Positions 25,581 to 35,591 are shown, numbered from the stretch's first letter. The stretch is DNA of 64,000 nt from Pseudomonas sp. KU43P (GCF_033095865.1 NZ_AP019365.1:4995501-5059500); one strand, 5' to 3'. Program-made: numbers and translations. Notes: generated by a model from the sequence alone, not told the origin.

Positions 25581-26666
25581 ATGAAACTGCCTCACCTGGC
25601 GGCACTGGCCCTAGCCCTGTGCGCCGCCCACGCCCAGGCCGAACAGCCGACGTTGCGCTTGTACAATTGGGCCGACTATTTTGCCGCCGACACGCTCAAG
25701 CAGTTCACTGCCGAAACCGGCATCCAGGTGATCTACGACGTGATGGACGGCAGCGAAGTGCTCGAAGCCAAGCTGATGTCCGGGCGCAGCGGCTATGACC
25801 TGGTGTTCCCCGGCGACACCGTGGCCGAGCGCCTGATGCGGGCCGGCAGCCTGCAGAAACTCGACCGCAGCCGCCTGGAATCGCTGGACGACATCGAACC
25901 AGGCCTGCGCAAGCTGCATGACCAGTACCCCAAGGCCAGCCAGGCCACTGTGCCCTACACCTGGGGCACCATCGGCCTGACGTCGAATGCCGGCATGATC
26001 CGCCAGCGCATGCCCGATGCGCCGCTGGACAACCTCGATCTGCTGTTCAAACCTGAGCTGGCCGCCAAGTTCGCCGACTGCGGCATCTCGATCATCGACT
26101 CGCCCGATGAAGTGCTGGCCGTGGTCCTCAACTACCTGGGCCGCGAACCCCGCAGCGCCAAGCGCGAAGACCTGGCAGCGGCCAGTGAACTGCTCAAGGC
26201 GGTGCGCCCGTACATCCGCAAGTTCCAGTCGCAACCGGTCACCGAGCTGGTCAACGAGAATCTATGCCTGTCGCTCGGCTACAGTGGCGACGTGATCCAG
26301 GCCCAGCGCACCGCAGAAGCCGCTGGCAAACAAATCGACTTCCAATACCGCGTACCGCGCCAGGGCACCACGGTGTGGATGGACACCATGGCGATACCCA
26401 CCGATGCCAAGCACCCGGAGTACGCCTATCGTTTCATCAACTTCGTCATGCGCCCGCAGAACATGGCCGCGATCAGCAACTTCACCGGTTACCCCACGGC
26501 CAGCGCCAAGGCCCGCGAAGCGGTGGAGCCGCGGCTGCGTGACAACCCCGATATCTACCTAGACGAAGCCACCTATGCCCGGCTTATCCCGGGCCGTGAC
26601 ATCCCCCAGGCCGACATGCGTGCACGCATGCGGGTATGGACGCGCTTCAAGACTGCACAGGACTGA
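25581..26666 (+). CDS. agu2C: Periplasmic polyamine-type binding protein (PotF/SpuD-like)
   Basis: 361 aa. Signal peptide MKLPHLAALALALCAAHAQA, then the PotF signature LRLYNWADYFAADTLKQFTAETGIQVIYDVMDGSEVLEAKL and FPGDTVAERLM. It should bind agmatine or putrescine in the periplasm. No permease or ATPase gene accompanies it, so it must share an ABC transporter encoded elsewhere or serve another role such as presenting substrate to the exported deiminase encoded next. Third gene of the operon, 2-3 bases from each neighbour. Confidence 0.9.
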   Translation: MKLPHLAALALALCAAHAQAEQPTLRLYNWADYFAADTLKQFTAETGIQVIYDVMDGSEVLEAKLMSGRSGYDLVFPGDTVAERLMRAGSLQKLDRSRLESLDDIEPGLRKLHDQYPKASQATVPYTWGTIGLTSNAGMIRQRMPDAPLDNLDLLFKPELAAKFADCGISIIDSPDEVLAVVLNYLGREPRSAKREDLAAASELLKAVRPYIRKFQSQPVTELVNENLCLSLGYSGDVIQAQRTAEAAGKQIDFQYRVPRQGTTVWMDTMAIPTDAKHPEYAYRFINFVMRPQNMAAISNFTGYPTASAKAREAVEPRLRDNPDIYLDEATYARLIPGRDIPQADMRARMRVWTRFKTAQD

Positions 26667-26669
26667 ACC

Positions 26670-27773
26670 ATGCCAAGCCGTAGAACCTTCCTGCAACTGT
26701 CACTGGCCGCCGGCCTCGGGGCCAGCCTGGGCTTGCCCCTGGGCCTGGCCCGCGCCGAAGAGGCTGGCCGCTGGTTCATGCCCGACGAGGGCGAGCCCCA
26801 GCAACGCGCCTTCATTGCATTCGGCGCGCAGGACGCCATCTGGGAAGACTTCACCGCCGACGTGCAAGCAGCCCTGGGCCGCATTGCCAAGGCCATTGCC
26901 CGCTACCAACCGGTGACGGTGTTCTACCGCGCCAACGAGCGCGCACTCGCCGAGCAGCATTGCGCCAGCCCCAACACCCAGTTCGTGTCCTGCGGGTTGG
27001 ATGACATCTGGATGCGCGACATAGGCGCCAACTTCGTGGTCGATGACGGCAAAGGCCTGGCCGCGGTGGACTTCAACTTCAACGGCTGGGGCAACAAGCA
27101 GCGCCACCGCAACGATGCCCAGCTGGCCAAGCGTGTCGCCGCACTGGCCGGCGCACACTATCAGCGCAGCGAGCTGGTGGGCGAAGGCGGCGCCATCGAA
27201 GTGGATGGCCATGGCACCGGCATCATGACCGAAAGCAGCTGGATCAACGCCAACCGCAACCCTGGCTGGAGCAAGGCCGAGGTCGAGGCCGAACTCAAGG
27301 CGCGCCTGGGGCTGAGCAAGATCATCTGGTTGCCGGGCATTGCAGGTGAGGACATCACCGATGGCCATGTGGATTTCTATGCCCGCTTCGTGCGCCCGGG
27401 TGTGGTGATTGCCAACCTCGACAACGACCCCGAGTCCTATGACTACGAAGTGACTCGCAAGCACCTAGAGATACTCAAGAAGGCTACCGATGCCGAAGGT
27501 CGCGCCTTGCAGGTGCACCTGGTATCGCCGCCGCTGAAGGGGCGCCGCAACAGGTTCAGCAAAAGCGCCGATTTCGCGGCGGGCTACATCAACTATTTCG
27601 TCATCAATGGTGCGGTCATCGCCCCGCAGTTCGGTGATGCGCAGGCCGATGAAAAGGCGCGGGCATTGCTGGCCAGCTTGTACCCAGGGCGAGAAATCGT
27701 GCAGGTGGACATCGATGCGATCGCGGCGGGTGGTGGTGGCATTCACTGCGTCACTCACCAGTGTCCGGCCTAG
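26670..27773 (+). CDS. agu2A': Second agmatine deiminase homologue with Tat signal
   Basis: 367 aa. The N-terminus MPSRRTFLQLSLAAGLGASL carries a twin-arginine motif (SRRTFLQ) and a hydrophobic stretch with a likely cut after ARA near residue 28, so it should be exported folded to the periplasm. The catalytic parts remain: WMRDIGANFVV, GEGGAIEVDGHGT, the His in ITDGHVDFYA and Cys360 in GGGGIHCVTHQ. It is clearly diverged from agu2A within the same operon. It could deiminate agmatine, or another guanidino compound, outside the cytoplasm. Homologous to the Tat-signal agu2A' of PA14. Confidence 0.9.
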   Translation: MPSRRTFLQLSLAAGLGASLGLPLGLARAEEAGRWFMPDEGEPQQRAFIAFGAQDAIWEDFTADVQAALGRIAKAIARYQPVTVFYRANERALAEQHCASPNTQFVSCGLDDIWMRDIGANFVVDDGKGLAAVDFNFNGWGNKQRHRNDAQLAKRVAALAGAHYQRSELVGEGGAIEVDGHGTGIMTESSWINANRNPGWSKAEVEAELKARLGLSKIIWLPGIAGEDITDGHVDFYARFVRPGVVIANLDNDPESYDYEVTRKHLEILKKATDAEGRALQVHLVSPPLKGRRNRFSKSADFAAGYINYFVINGAVIAPQFGDAQADEKARALLASLYPGREIVQVDIDAIAAGGGGIHCVTHQCPA

Positions 27774-27784
27774 AAGGCCAGTCG

Positions 27785-27860
27785 GGCCCTATCGCCGGCA
27801 AGCCGGCTCCCACAGGATTGCGGGGGTACTTGTGGGAGCCGGCTTGCCGGCGATAGGGCC
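27785..27860. repeat. REP pair (BIME)
   Basis: Canonical inverted pair: GGCCCTATCGCCGGCAAGCC ... GGCTTGCCGGCGATAGGGCC. It follows the agmatine operon stop by 11 bases and may act as its terminator. Confidence 0.92.
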
Positions 27861-27878
27861 AGCCCGAACAACACACCA

Positions 27879-28418
27879 TCATGGCTCTTCAGGCACACGC
27901 CGCCTGCGCCCGGTCAGCATCGACAGCGGCAGGTTCTCGCGCAAGCGCACGCTTTCGACAATCGCCGCCAGCACATGCACGCAGACCAGCGCCAACACCG
28001 CATCGGCCAGGAAGCTATGGATCTCCATGGGCCAGTCAGCCCCCCACAGCGCATCGATTTCCTGCGATGCCCAACCCGTCAACCCCAGGCCCGTGATACC
28101 CGACAACATCAGCAGCATCACCAGCGCCCCAATTGGCGAATGCCCCAACCGATGGTAAGGCTGCCCCTTGATCAACGCCCGGGCGTGGGCCGCAAGGCGA
28201 GCAGGTGTTGGCCAAAAATCGGACCAGCGCGCGCTTTGCGGCCCGATGAAGCCCCACACCGTACGAACCAGCACACAGCCCAAGGCGTAGTAACCGAGCC
28301 ACTGGTGCCAGTCGTCACCCTCTTCATTGAAAAAATAATCGGCAAAGAACACCACGGCGAACGACAGGTGACACAAGCGCAACAACGGGTCCCAAAGTTT
28401 TACCGACGCGCCTTGCAT
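27879..28418 (-). CDS. Cytochrome b561 family membrane protein
   Basis: 179 aa with four membrane helices. Heme-b ligand His residues are visible in RLCHLSFAVVFF, WHQWLGYYALG and EIHSFLADAVLALVCVHVLAAI. This diheme b-type protein likely moves electrons at the inner membrane. Its ATG overlaps the stop of the PepSY gene by one base (TGATG), so the two are translationally coupled. Confidence 0.87.
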   Translation of the reverse strand: MQGASVKLWDPLLRLCHLSFAVVFFADYFFNEEGDDWHQWLGYYALGCVLVRTVWGFIGPQSARWSDFWPTPARLAAHARALIKGQPYHRLGHSPIGALVMLLMLSGITGLGLTGWASQEIDALWGADWPMEIHSFLADAVLALVCVHVLAAIVESVRLRENLPLSMLTGRRRRVPEEP

Positions 28419-28684
28419 CAGTCTTCGATCTCGGACTTCACCGCCTTGCCGGTGACCGGGTCATGGTAGATCTCGACCTTCTTGCCATCCTTGTTGAACC
28501 CATAGATCTCGTAGCAGTTGCCCTTGGTGACCTTGAACTTGTTGATTTTGTAGCCCTGTTCCTTGAGCTGGGCCTGGAATTTCTCCTGGTCTTGCCAGGT
28601 GCTCTTGTCGGCGTCGGTGCATTGCGTGGCGGCGAAGGCGGCACTGCTGCCCAGTAGCAGGGTGACGGCAATCAAAATACGCAT
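28418..28684 (-). CDS. Small periplasmic PepSY-domain protein
   Basis: 88 aa. Signal peptide MRILIAVTLLLGSSAAFA, then ATQCTDADKSTWQDQEKFQAQLKEQGYKINKFKVTKGNCYEIYGFNKDGKKVEIYHDP split around one PepSY fold; two Cys could pair in the periplasm. Such proteins commonly precede cytochrome b561 genes and may gate or ligand the redox partner; the exact role is unknown. Confidence 0.87.
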   Translation of the reverse strand: MRILIAVTLLLGSSAAFAATQCTDADKSTWQDQEKFQAQLKEQGYKINKFKVTKGNCYEIYGFNKDGKKVEIYHDPVTGKAVKSEIED

Positions 28685-28876
28685 GGCGATGTGCTCCAGT
28701 CAGTGAATTGAAAGGCTTGGCCGAACGTTTCCAGCTTAGTCGAGGGTGGTGCCAGCCTCTTCATCTCGCCGTATTCATTTGCTTTCCCGATCAATGGCAA
28801 AGAAAAACAAATTTAACAAATGAGCCGAAGCCGCCGATGCTGACGGCACATTGCACATTGCCTGGAGAACAACACT

Positions 28877-30055
28877 ATGAACGACGTGGTCATCGTCGCC
28901 GCTACCCGCACCGCCATCGGCACCTTCCAGGGCGCCCTGGCCACGGTGCCGGCCGTCGACCTCGGCGCTGCCGTGATCAAGCGCCTGCTGGAACAGACCG
29001 GGCTGGACCCGGCCCAGGTCGACGAAGTGATCCTTGGCCAGGTACTCACTGCCGGTGCCGGACAGAACCCTGCTCGCCAGGCCGCGATCAAGGCCGGCCT
29101 GCCCTACAGCGTGCCGGCGCTGACCCTGAACAAGGTCTGCGGCTCGGGCCTCAAGGCTCTGCACCTGGCTGCCCAGGCCATCCGTTGCGGCGATGCCGAG
29201 GTGGTGATTGCCGGTGGCCAGGAGAACATGAGCCTGGCGCCCTATGTGATGCCGGCGGCACGCACCGGCCAGCGCATGGGCCATGGCCAGTTGATCGACA
29301 GCATGATCACCGATGGCCTGTGGGATGCCTTCAACGACTATCACATGGGCATCACCGCAGAAAACCTGGTGGACAAGTACGGCCTCAGCCGTGAACAACA
29401 GGACGCCTTCGCCGCCGCTTCCCAGCAGAAGGCCGTGGCCGCTATCGAAGCGGGCCGCTTCCAGGACGAGATCACGCCAATCGTATTGCCGCAAAAGAAA
29501 GGCGATCCGAAGGTCTTCGACCGTGACGAACAACCGCGACCGGATACCACCGTCGACTCCCTGGCCAAGCTGCGCCCGGCGTTCAAGAAGGACGGCAGCG
29601 TCACCGCCGGCAACGCCTCCAGCCTCAACGACGGCGCGGCCGCAGTGCTGTTGATGAGCGCGAGCAAGGCCAAGGCCCTGGGCCTGCCGGTGCTGGCGAA
29701 GATTGCCGCCTATGCCAGCGCCGGGGTAGACCCGGCGATCATGGGCATCGGCCCGGTCACGGCCACCCAACGCTGCCTGGACAAGGCTGGCTGGCAATTG
29801 GCCGACCTCGACCTGATCGAAGCCAACGAAGCCTTCGCCGCCCAGGCACTGGCGGTGGGCAAGGCGCTGGAGTGGAATGCCGACCGGGTCAACGTCAATG
29901 GCGGGGCGATTGCCCTGGGCCACCCGATTGGTGCGTCGGGGTGCCGAGTACTGGTGACGCTGCTGCATGAAATGATCAAGCGCGATGCGCGCAAAGGGCT
30001 GGCCACGCTGTGCATCGGTGGTGGCCAGGGTGTGGCGTTGGCGATCGAGCGTTGA
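28877..30055 (+). CDS. Acetyl-CoA C-acetyltransferase (thiolase)
   Basis: 392 aa. Cys nucleophile in [15 protein letters not shown] (about residue 88), [17 protein letters not shown] and the second active Cys and Gly loop [13 protein letters not shown] are complete. It condenses or splits acetoacetyl-CoA; it could process the acetoacetate made by fahA after CoA activation elsewhere. GGAGAAC lies before the ATG. Ends in the REP hairpin at 30074. Confidence 0.93.
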   Translation: MNDVVIVAATRTAIGTFQGALATVPAVDLGAAVIKRLLEQTGLDPAQVDEVILGQVLTAGAGQNPARQAAIKAGLPYSVPALTLNKVCGSGLKALHLAAQAIRCGDAEVVIAGGQENMSLAPYVMPAARTGQRMGHGQLIDSMITDGLWDAFNDYHMGITAENLVDKYGLSREQQDAFAAASQQKAVAAIEAGRFQDEITPIVLPQKKGDPKVFDRDEQPRPDTTVDSLAKLRPAFKKDGSVTAGNASSLNDGAAAVLLMSASKAKALGLPVLAKIAAYASAGVDPAIMGIGPVTATQRCLDKAGWQLADLDLIEANEAFAAQALAVGKALEWNADRVNVNGGAIALGHPIGASGCRVLVTLLHEMIKRDARKGLATLCIGGGQGVALAIER

Positions 30056-30073
30056 TTCGGCCGCGATAGCAGT

Positions 30074-30105
30074 GGCCTCATCGCCGGCTTGCCGGCGATG
30101 AGGCC
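30074..30105. repeat. REP palindrome, likely terminator
   Basis: Perfect 15-bp arms GGCCTCATCGCCGGC / GCCGGCGATGAGGCC around TT, 18 bases after the thiolase stop. Confidence 0.9.
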
Positions 30106-30217
30106 GGTACAGGCAAACGGCAATGTCTCATCCAGAGCAACACCCTGCGCCTGCAGACATGACCTCACTCGCAACCTGTCGCACAATGCCACCCTGATCA
30201 ATCCAGGTGCCCCCGCC

Positions 30218-31705
30218 ATGAGCCTGCTGAAATCGGCGCTGCGCGACAATACATTCGTCTGCGTCATGGAGTTCGTCCCAAAACCTTCGGCGCAGCGCTT
30301 CGCTGCCATGCAGGTGATCATGGACCGCGGGCACCTGTGTGGCTGGCCCATGACCCTGGCCATCGGCGACCGGGTCGCCAGTGCGCTGGACCTCTCGCCA
30401 CTGGACGCCCTCGCCAGTTTCGAGACGCCCCTGCCCGCCCTGCCCCATTTCTCCGGCAAGGACCGTGAACGCCACCACCTGCTCGCGCAATTGCAACGCA
30501 TGGACGCCGCCGGCCTCGATCAACTGTTGCTGCTCACCGGCGACCGCCTGCCCGGCCATCACCCCGGTGAACGGCCGGTGCGCTACCTCGAATCGGTCGC
30601 CGCCCTGCAGATCGCCCGCCAGGCGTGCCCGCACTGGCTGCTTGGCGCCGCGCTCAACCCGTTCAAGTACCGTGAAGAAGAAGGCGGCGCGCAATACCTC
30701 AAGGCGCAGAAAAAGCTGGCTGCAGGTGCCGATTTCCTCATCCTGCAATTGGGCTTCGATGCCAGCAAGCATCAGGAAGCGTTGCACTGGATGAAGCGGC
30801 AGGCGACGCCAAAGCCGCTGCTGGCCTGCCTGATGAGCTTGACCCACGGCCGCGCGGCGATGCTCGACCACGTTGCCGGGGTTACCGTCACGCCGTCGAT
30901 GCGCACCCTGCTCGAAGCTGAAGCGGCCGAGTCCAAAGCCTTCGCCCAGGCACGCAGCGTCGATCGCCTGGCCTTGCAGATCATCGGGGTCAGGCTGATG
31001 GGCTATGCCGGGGTACACCTGTCGGGCGTGCACGAAGTCGAACAGTTGCTTGCGCTCGAAACGCGCCTGGAGCATTGGCAAACACGCATCCATTCACTGG
31101 CGCAATGGGCGCCGGCCTGGGCGCAAAGCTGGCAGATGCCGAACCTGCCTGCCGTGACCTTCCACCCGCCCTTGGCCGATTGGCGTGATGGCCAGTCCGT
31201 GGTCACTGCCACGGCCAGGGAAACATGGCGCTACCACCTGCTGCATGGCTTGCACGCAGCGCTGTTCGGCCGCAACAATGGCTTGAGCAAAGCGTTTGGT
31301 TGGGCCGTGCGCCGGCCTCTGTGGGCCACCGGCAAAGGCGCACAACTGCTGCACAAACTGGAGCGCAGCGTAAAGCGGCCGCTGCTGGGTTGCGATACCT
31401 GTGGCCGCTGCCGCCTGGAAGACACCTTGTACATCTGCCCGGAAACCTGCCCCAAAGGCCTGGCCAATGGCCCGTGCGGCGGCACCGCGCTCAATCGCTG
31501 CGAGTTCGGCGACCGCGAGTGTATCCACAGCGTCAAGTACCGCACGGCCAAGAGCGTGGGCCAGACCGCCGTGCTCGCCGAGCGGCTGATCCCGTGCATC
31601 GAGGCCCAGAGCCGCCACCGCAGCTCCTGGCCACAGTGGTTCGAGGCCCAGCCAGCGCGCAGGCTCAACCCGCAGCCAACGCCTCGAAGCCAGCCCGAAT
31701 CTTAG
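30218..31705 (+). CDS. Methylenetetrahydrofolate-reductase-like protein with Cys-rich C-terminal domain
   Basis: 495 aa, much longer than MetF (about 290). Residues 1-300 resemble the MTHFR TIM barrel (FVCVMEFVPKPSAQRF, LLLTGDRLPGHHP, LGAALNPFKY, FLILQLGFD). After a linker the tail has a dense Cys pattern LLGCDTCGRCRL, YICPETCPKG, NGPCGG, CEFGDRECIH, like the MTHFR_C Cys-rich domain found with MetV/MetF in anaerobes. It may bind an iron-sulfur cluster or zinc. ATG 30218 chosen; an upstream in-frame reading has no homology. Its last 41 bases overlap the convergent yjiA gene. Confidence 0.8.
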   Translation: MSLLKSALRDNTFVCVMEFVPKPSAQRFAAMQVIMDRGHLCGWPMTLAIGDRVASALDLSPLDALASFETPLPALPHFSGKDRERHHLLAQLQRMDAAGLDQLLLLTGDRLPGHHPGERPVRYLESVAALQIARQACPHWLLGAALNPFKYREEEGGAQYLKAQKKLAAGADFLILQLGFDASKHQEALHWMKRQATPKPLLACLMSLTHGRAAMLDHVAGVTVTPSMRTLLEAEAAESKAFAQARSVDRLALQIIGVRLMGYAGVHLSGVHEVEQLLALETRLEHWQTRIHSLAQWAPAWAQSWQMPNLPAVTFHPPLADWRDGQSVVTATARETWRYHLLHGLHAALFGRNNGLSKAFGWAVRRPLWATGKGAQLLHKLERSVKRPLLGCDTCGRCRLEDTLYICPETCPKGLANGPCGGTALNRCEFGDRECIHSVKYRTAKSVGQTAVLAERLIPCIEAQSRHRSSWPQWFEAQPARRLNPQPTPRSQPES

Positions 31706-32642
31706 CTTCGGGCAGTTCATCGGCGATGAATACCATCACACTTTCGCGCACTTCGCCCTCTGCCCACTCGGCATCCCAGTCGAAGCCGTACAGCTTGAGC
31801 ACGCCCTGGAACACCAAGCGGCGGTCTTCGCCGGCAATGTTGAGCACGCCCTTGTAGCGCAGCAGTTGCGTGCCGTGGGTTTCCAGCAGTTCGTTCATGA
31901 AGTCGCTGAGGCGGTCGATGTCCAGCGGGGTTTCGGTGCGCAGCACCAGGGTCGAGATGCGGTCTGGCGTTGCCGGTTTGAGCACCGGGCGCAGGCTCGG
32001 CTTGAGGTTGGCGCCCAGGTCTGGATTCAAGTTGAAACCGCGTACGTCGAGCAGTTCGGCCAGGTCGATCCGGCCGTGCTCGACCACACGGACAGCCGCA
32101 CGGCCATTGATCCGCGCCAGGCGCTCCTGCAGCACCCCCACCGCTGCCGGCTCGACCAGGTCGGTCTTGCTCAGCAGCAGGCGATCGGCAAAGCCGACCT
32201 GGGCCTGGGCGATGGTCTGGGTCAAGTGCAGCTCGGCATTGGCGGCATCGACCAGAGTGATGATGCCGTCGAGGATATAGCGATCGCGCAGCTCCTCGTC
32301 GATGAAGAAGGTTTGTGCCACCGGCGCCGGGTCGGCGAGGCCCGTGCATTCGATCACCAGGCGGTCGAAGGCGATCTCGCCAGCATCCAGGCGTTCGAGC
32401 AGCAGGTACAAGGCACGGGTCAGGTCGCCGTGGATGCTGCAGCACACGCAGCCATTGGCCAGGGTCATCACCTGCACCGGCTCGTCGCCCAACAGCTGGC
32501 TGTCGATGCCGGCTTCGCTGAATTCGTTCTCGATCACGGCGATTTTCAGGCCGTGCTCGGCTTTGAGCATGTATTTGAGCAAGGTGGTCTTGCCGGCACC
32601 GAGAAAGCCGGTCAGGACGGTTACGGGAATAGGTGTGTGCAC
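31665..32642 (-). CDS. yjiA: COG0523 GTPase, YjiA/CobW family
   Basis: About 325 aa from GTG 32642, with AGGAGC 9 bases upstream. P-loop VTVLTGFLGAGKTTLLKYML, metal-binding NGCVCCSIHGDL (CxCC), ECTGLADPAPV and SKTDLV, then a CobW_C domain. These GTPases are metal chaperone-like proteins; YjiA binds zinc in E. coli. It follows cstA and ybdD on the same strand, the same order as yjiY-yjiX-yjiA in E. coli. A BIME separates it from ybdD. Confidence 0.9.
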   Translation of the reverse strand: MHTPIPVTVLTGFLGAGKTTLLKYMLKAEHGLKIAVIENEFSEAGIDSQLLGDEPVQVMTLANGCVCCSIHGDLTRALYLLLERLDAGEIAFDRLVIECTGLADPAPVAQTFFIDEELRDRYILDGIITLVDAANAELHLTQTIAQAQVGFADRLLLSKTDLVEPAAVGVLQERLARINGRAAVRVVEHGRIDLAELLDVRGFNLNPDLGANLKPSLRPVLKPATPDRISTLVLRTETPLDIDRLSDFMNELLETHGTQLLRYKGVLNIAGEDRRLVFQGVLKLYGFDWDAEWAEGEVRESVMVFIADELPEAKIRAGFEALAAG

Positions 32643-32672
32643 GCAGAAATGCTCCTGGGCTGAAAAAACAGT

Positions 32673-32766
32673 GGCCCCATCGCCGGCAAGCCGGCTCCCA
32701 CAGGTACCGCGCAAATCTCAAGACTTGCGGGGTGTCTGTGGGAGCCGGCTTGCCGGCGATGGGGCC
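32673..32766. repeat. REP pair (BIME)
   Basis: GGCCCCATCGCCGGCAAGCC ... GGCTTGCCGGCGATGGGGCC. It lies inside the cstA-ybdD-yjiA run, where it could lower expression of the downstream yjiA gene. Confidence 0.92.
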
Positions 32767-32786
32767 AGGCAGGCAAGACTATCGGT

Positions 32787-32984
32787 TCAACAGCACTTGG
32801 GCCCGGACTTGCCACCGTAGCGTGCTTCCTGGCGTTCGCGGAAGAACGCCTCGTAGCTCATCACCGGCTTGTCCGGGTGCTTGGTCTGCATGTGCTCGAC
32901 ATAGTTGTCGTAGTCGGGCATGCCGACCATCAGGCGGGCTGCCTGCCCCAGGTACTTACCCAGTCGACCCAGGTCGTTGAACAT
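32787..32984 (-). CDS. ybdD: YbdD/YjiX family small protein
   Basis: 65 aa: [20 protein letters not shown] then [20 protein letters not shown] with the family's PDYxxYVxHM...HP pattern, and a Cys pair at the end. It always accompanies CstA-type carriers; proposed to support the transporter, mechanism unknown. 13 bases after cstA. Confidence 0.92.
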   Translation of the reverse strand: MFNDLGRLGKYLGQAARLMVGMPDYDNYVEHMQTKHPDKPVMSYEAFFRERQEARYGGKSGPKCC

Positions 32985-32997
32985 CGCGGCAGTCCTC

Positions 32998-35064
32998 TCA
33001 AGCGTCAGGCAGAGCCTGGAACGGGGTTTCCTTGTCGGTGCGTTCCTTGCGGCCGAGAGCGGCGTAACCGACCTTCACGGCAAAGAACAGCACACTGAAC
33101 ACCACCACCAGGAACAGCACGGTCAGGCCGGCGTTGGTGTAGGCGTTGTAGATCACATGCTGCATCTGCCCGATGTCCTTGGCCGGTGCCAGCACCTGGC
33201 CGGCGTCCAGCGCGGTGCTGTACTTCTTGGCCAGAGCCAGGAAGCCAACTGCCGGGTTCGGGTCGAACAGCTTGATCAGGCCTGCTGTGGTGGTGCAGAT
33301 CAGCAGCCACACGGCCGGCAGCAGCGTGACCCAGACGTAGCGCTGGCGCTTCATCTTGATCAGTACCACGGTGCCGAGCATCAGGGCGATACCGGCCAGC
33401 ATCTGGTTGGAGATGCCGAACAGCGGCCACAGGGTGTTGATGCCGCCCAGCGGGTCGATCACGCCCTGATACAGCAGGTAGCCCCACAGCGCCACGCAAC
33501 CGGCGGTGCCGATCAGGTTGGCGGTCCACGACTCGGTGCGCTTCAGGGCCGGCACGAAGCTGCCCAGCAGATCCTGCAGCATGAAGCGCCCGGCACGGGT
33601 ACCGGCGTCCACTGCGGTGAGGATGAACAGCGCTTCGAACAGGATCGCGAAGTGGTACCAGAAGGCCATGGTGTTTTCACCCGGCAGGACCTGGTGAAGA
33701 ATCTGCGCAATACCGACCGCCAGGGTCGGAGCACCACCGGCGCGGGCCAGGATGGTGTGTTCGCCGATGTCACGGGCAACCGCTTCCAGTTGCTCGGGCG
33801 TGATCAGGAAGCCCCAGCTACTGACCGTCTGCGCCACCGAGGCAACGTCGGCACCGACCACGGCGGCCGGGCTGTTCATCGCGAAGTACACGCCCGGCTC
33901 GATCACCGAGGCAGCAACCATGGCCATGATGGCCACGAACGATTCCATCAGCATGCCGCCGTAACCGATGTAGCGGGCGTTGGTTTCGTTATCCAGCAGC
34001 TTCGGCGTGGTCCCCGAGGAGATCAGCGCGTGGAAGCCGGACACCGCACCACAGGCGATGGTGATGAACAGGAACGGGAACAGGGTGCCCTTCCAAACCG
34101 GGCCGGTACCGTCGGTGAACTGGGTCAGCGCCGGCATTTTCAGCTCCGGTGCGATGATCAGGATACCGATGGCCAGGCCGACGATGGTGCCGATCTTGAG
34201 GAAGGTCGACAGGTAGTCACGCGGCGCCAGCACCAGCCATACCGGCAGTACGGCTGCAACGAAGCCATAGCCCACCAGCATCCAGGTGATCTGAACGCCG
34301 GTGAAGGTGAATGCCGGGCCCCAGACCGGATCTGCGGCAATCTGGCCCCCCAGCCAGATCGACCCCAGCAGCAGCACCACGCCAACCACCGAGATCTCGC
34401 CGATGCGGCCCGGGCGGATGTAGCGCATGTAGATGCCCATGAACATCGCGATCGGGATGGTCGCCATCACCGTGAACATGCCCCACGGGCTCTCGGCCAG
34501 GGCCTTGACCACGATCAGGGCCAGCACCGCGAGGATGATGATCATGATCAGGAAGCAGCCGAACAGGGCGATGGTGCCCGGAATGCGGCCCATCTCCTCG
34601 CGCACCATGTCGCCCAGCGAGCGGCCGTTGCGGCGAGTGGACAGGAACAGGACCATGAAGTCCTGCACCGCACCGGCCAGCACCACGCCGGCAATCAGCC
34701 ACAGCGTGCCAGGCAGGTAGCCCATCTGCGCGGCGAGGACCGGGCCGACCAGCGGGCCGGCGCCGGCGATGGCGGCGAAATGGTGACCGAAAAGAATGTG
34801 TTTGTTGGTCGGAACGTAGTCCAGGCCGTCGTTGTTGAGCACCGCGGGGGTAGCTCGACGTGGGTCCAGTTGCATCACCTTGGTGGCGATGAACAGGCTG
34901 TAGTAGCGGTAGGCGACCAGGTAGATGGCCACCGAGGCAACCACGATCCACAAGGCATTGATCGCCTCGCCGCGACGCAGGGCAACCACACCCAGCGCGC
35001 AGGCCCCTATGACTGCCAGCGCCAGCCACGGAATGTGGCGTAGCAGGCTATTATTGTTGTTCAT
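32998..35064 (-). CDS. cstA: CstA-family carbon starvation/pyruvate transporter
   Basis: 688 aa with about 16-18 membrane helices. Family segments [33 protein letters not shown] and [14 protein letters not shown] are present. E. coli CstA and BtsT are pyruvate (and peptide-linked) transporters; pyruvate uptake is the best guess. First gene of the cstA-ybdD-yjiA run. Upstream, 164 bases separate it from a divergent PilZ gene. Confidence 0.93.
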   Translation of the reverse strand: MNNNNSLLRHIPWLALAVIGACALGVVALRRGEAINALWIVVASVAIYLVAYRYYSLFIATKVMQLDPRRATPAVLNNDGLDYVPTNKHILFGHHFAAIAGAGPLVGPVLAAQMGYLPGTLWLIAGVVLAGAVQDFMVLFLSTRRNGRSLGDMVREEMGRIPGTIALFGCFLIMIIILAVLALIVVKALAESPWGMFTVMATIPIAMFMGIYMRYIRPGRIGEISVVGVVLLLGSIWLGGQIAADPVWGPAFTFTGVQITWMLVGYGFVAAVLPVWLVLAPRDYLSTFLKIGTIVGLAIGILIIAPELKMPALTQFTDGTGPVWKGTLFPFLFITIACGAVSGFHALISSGTTPKLLDNETNARYIGYGGMLMESFVAIMAMVAASVIEPGVYFAMNSPAAVVGADVASVAQTVSSWGFLITPEQLEAVARDIGEHTILARAGGAPTLAVGIAQILHQVLPGENTMAFWYHFAILFEALFILTAVDAGTRAGRFMLQDLLGSFVPALKRTESWTANLIGTAGCVALWGYLLYQGVIDPLGGINTLWPLFGISNQMLAGIALMLGTVVLIKMKRQRYVWVTLLPAVWLLICTTTAGLIKLFDPNPAVGFLALAKKYSTALDAGQVLAPAKDIGQMQHVIYNAYTNAGLTVLFLVVVFSVLFFAVKVGYAALGRKERTDKETPFQALPDA

Positions 35065-35228
35065 GGTTTACTTCCAGCTGGTGGATTGGAAAAGACCGCC
35101 CATCGAGTCTAGGGCGTGTCATCGCGCATTGCCACACTTGCTTTGGTCTAGAGCCTCTGCGCCCAGATTGCGGTACCTGATGCACATACCCACTAACTAT
35201 AGTCAGGATGTCACCCGAGGACCCGCCC

Positions 35229-35591
35229 ATGAGCGATCACGACGAACGCAGGCGCTTCCAGCGCATCGACTTCGACGCCCCCACTGAACTGCGCCAGGGC
35301 GATCGCCGCTGGCCGGTAAAACTGCTCGATCTGTCGCTCAAGGGCTTGCTGGTCGAGTGCCCCAAACCGTGGGATGCCGACCTGACCCAGGATTTCGATG
35401 CGATCATCCACCTCGACCGCAACGTACGTGTGCAGATGCAAGTGGAATTGCGCCATGAAGAACCGACGCGGCTGGGCTTCGTCTGCCTCTACATCGACAT
35501 CGATTCGATGTGCCACTTGCACCGTCTTGTGGAATTGAACGTGGCCGACAGCACCGAAATGATGCGCGAGCTGCGCCAACTGATCGAATAA
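35229..35591 (+). CDS. Single-domain PilZ protein, c-di-GMP binding
   Basis: 120 aa, one PilZ domain. Both binding motifs are intact: RRRFQR (RxxxR) at the N-terminus and LDLSLKGLLVE ((D/N)xSxxG) in the barrel. It is like the Pseudomonas PA2960/PA4608 type of stand-alone c-di-GMP receivers. ATG 35229 with GAGG upstream. No operon partner. A loose inverted repeat CTACCCAG/CTGGGTAG at 35639-35666 may end its transcript. Confidence 0.9.
   Translation: MSDHDERRRFQRIDFDAPTELRQGDRRWPVKLLDLSLKGLLVECPKPWDADLTQDFDAIIHLDRNVRVQMQVELRHEEPTRLGFVCLYIDIDSMCHLHRLVELNVADSTEMMRELRQLIE

Noticed and set aside
32920..35043. 707-codon plus-strand open frame opposite cstA
   Set aside because: Antisense shadow of a clear CstA protein; the translation is His/Gln/Arg-rich low-quality sequence.
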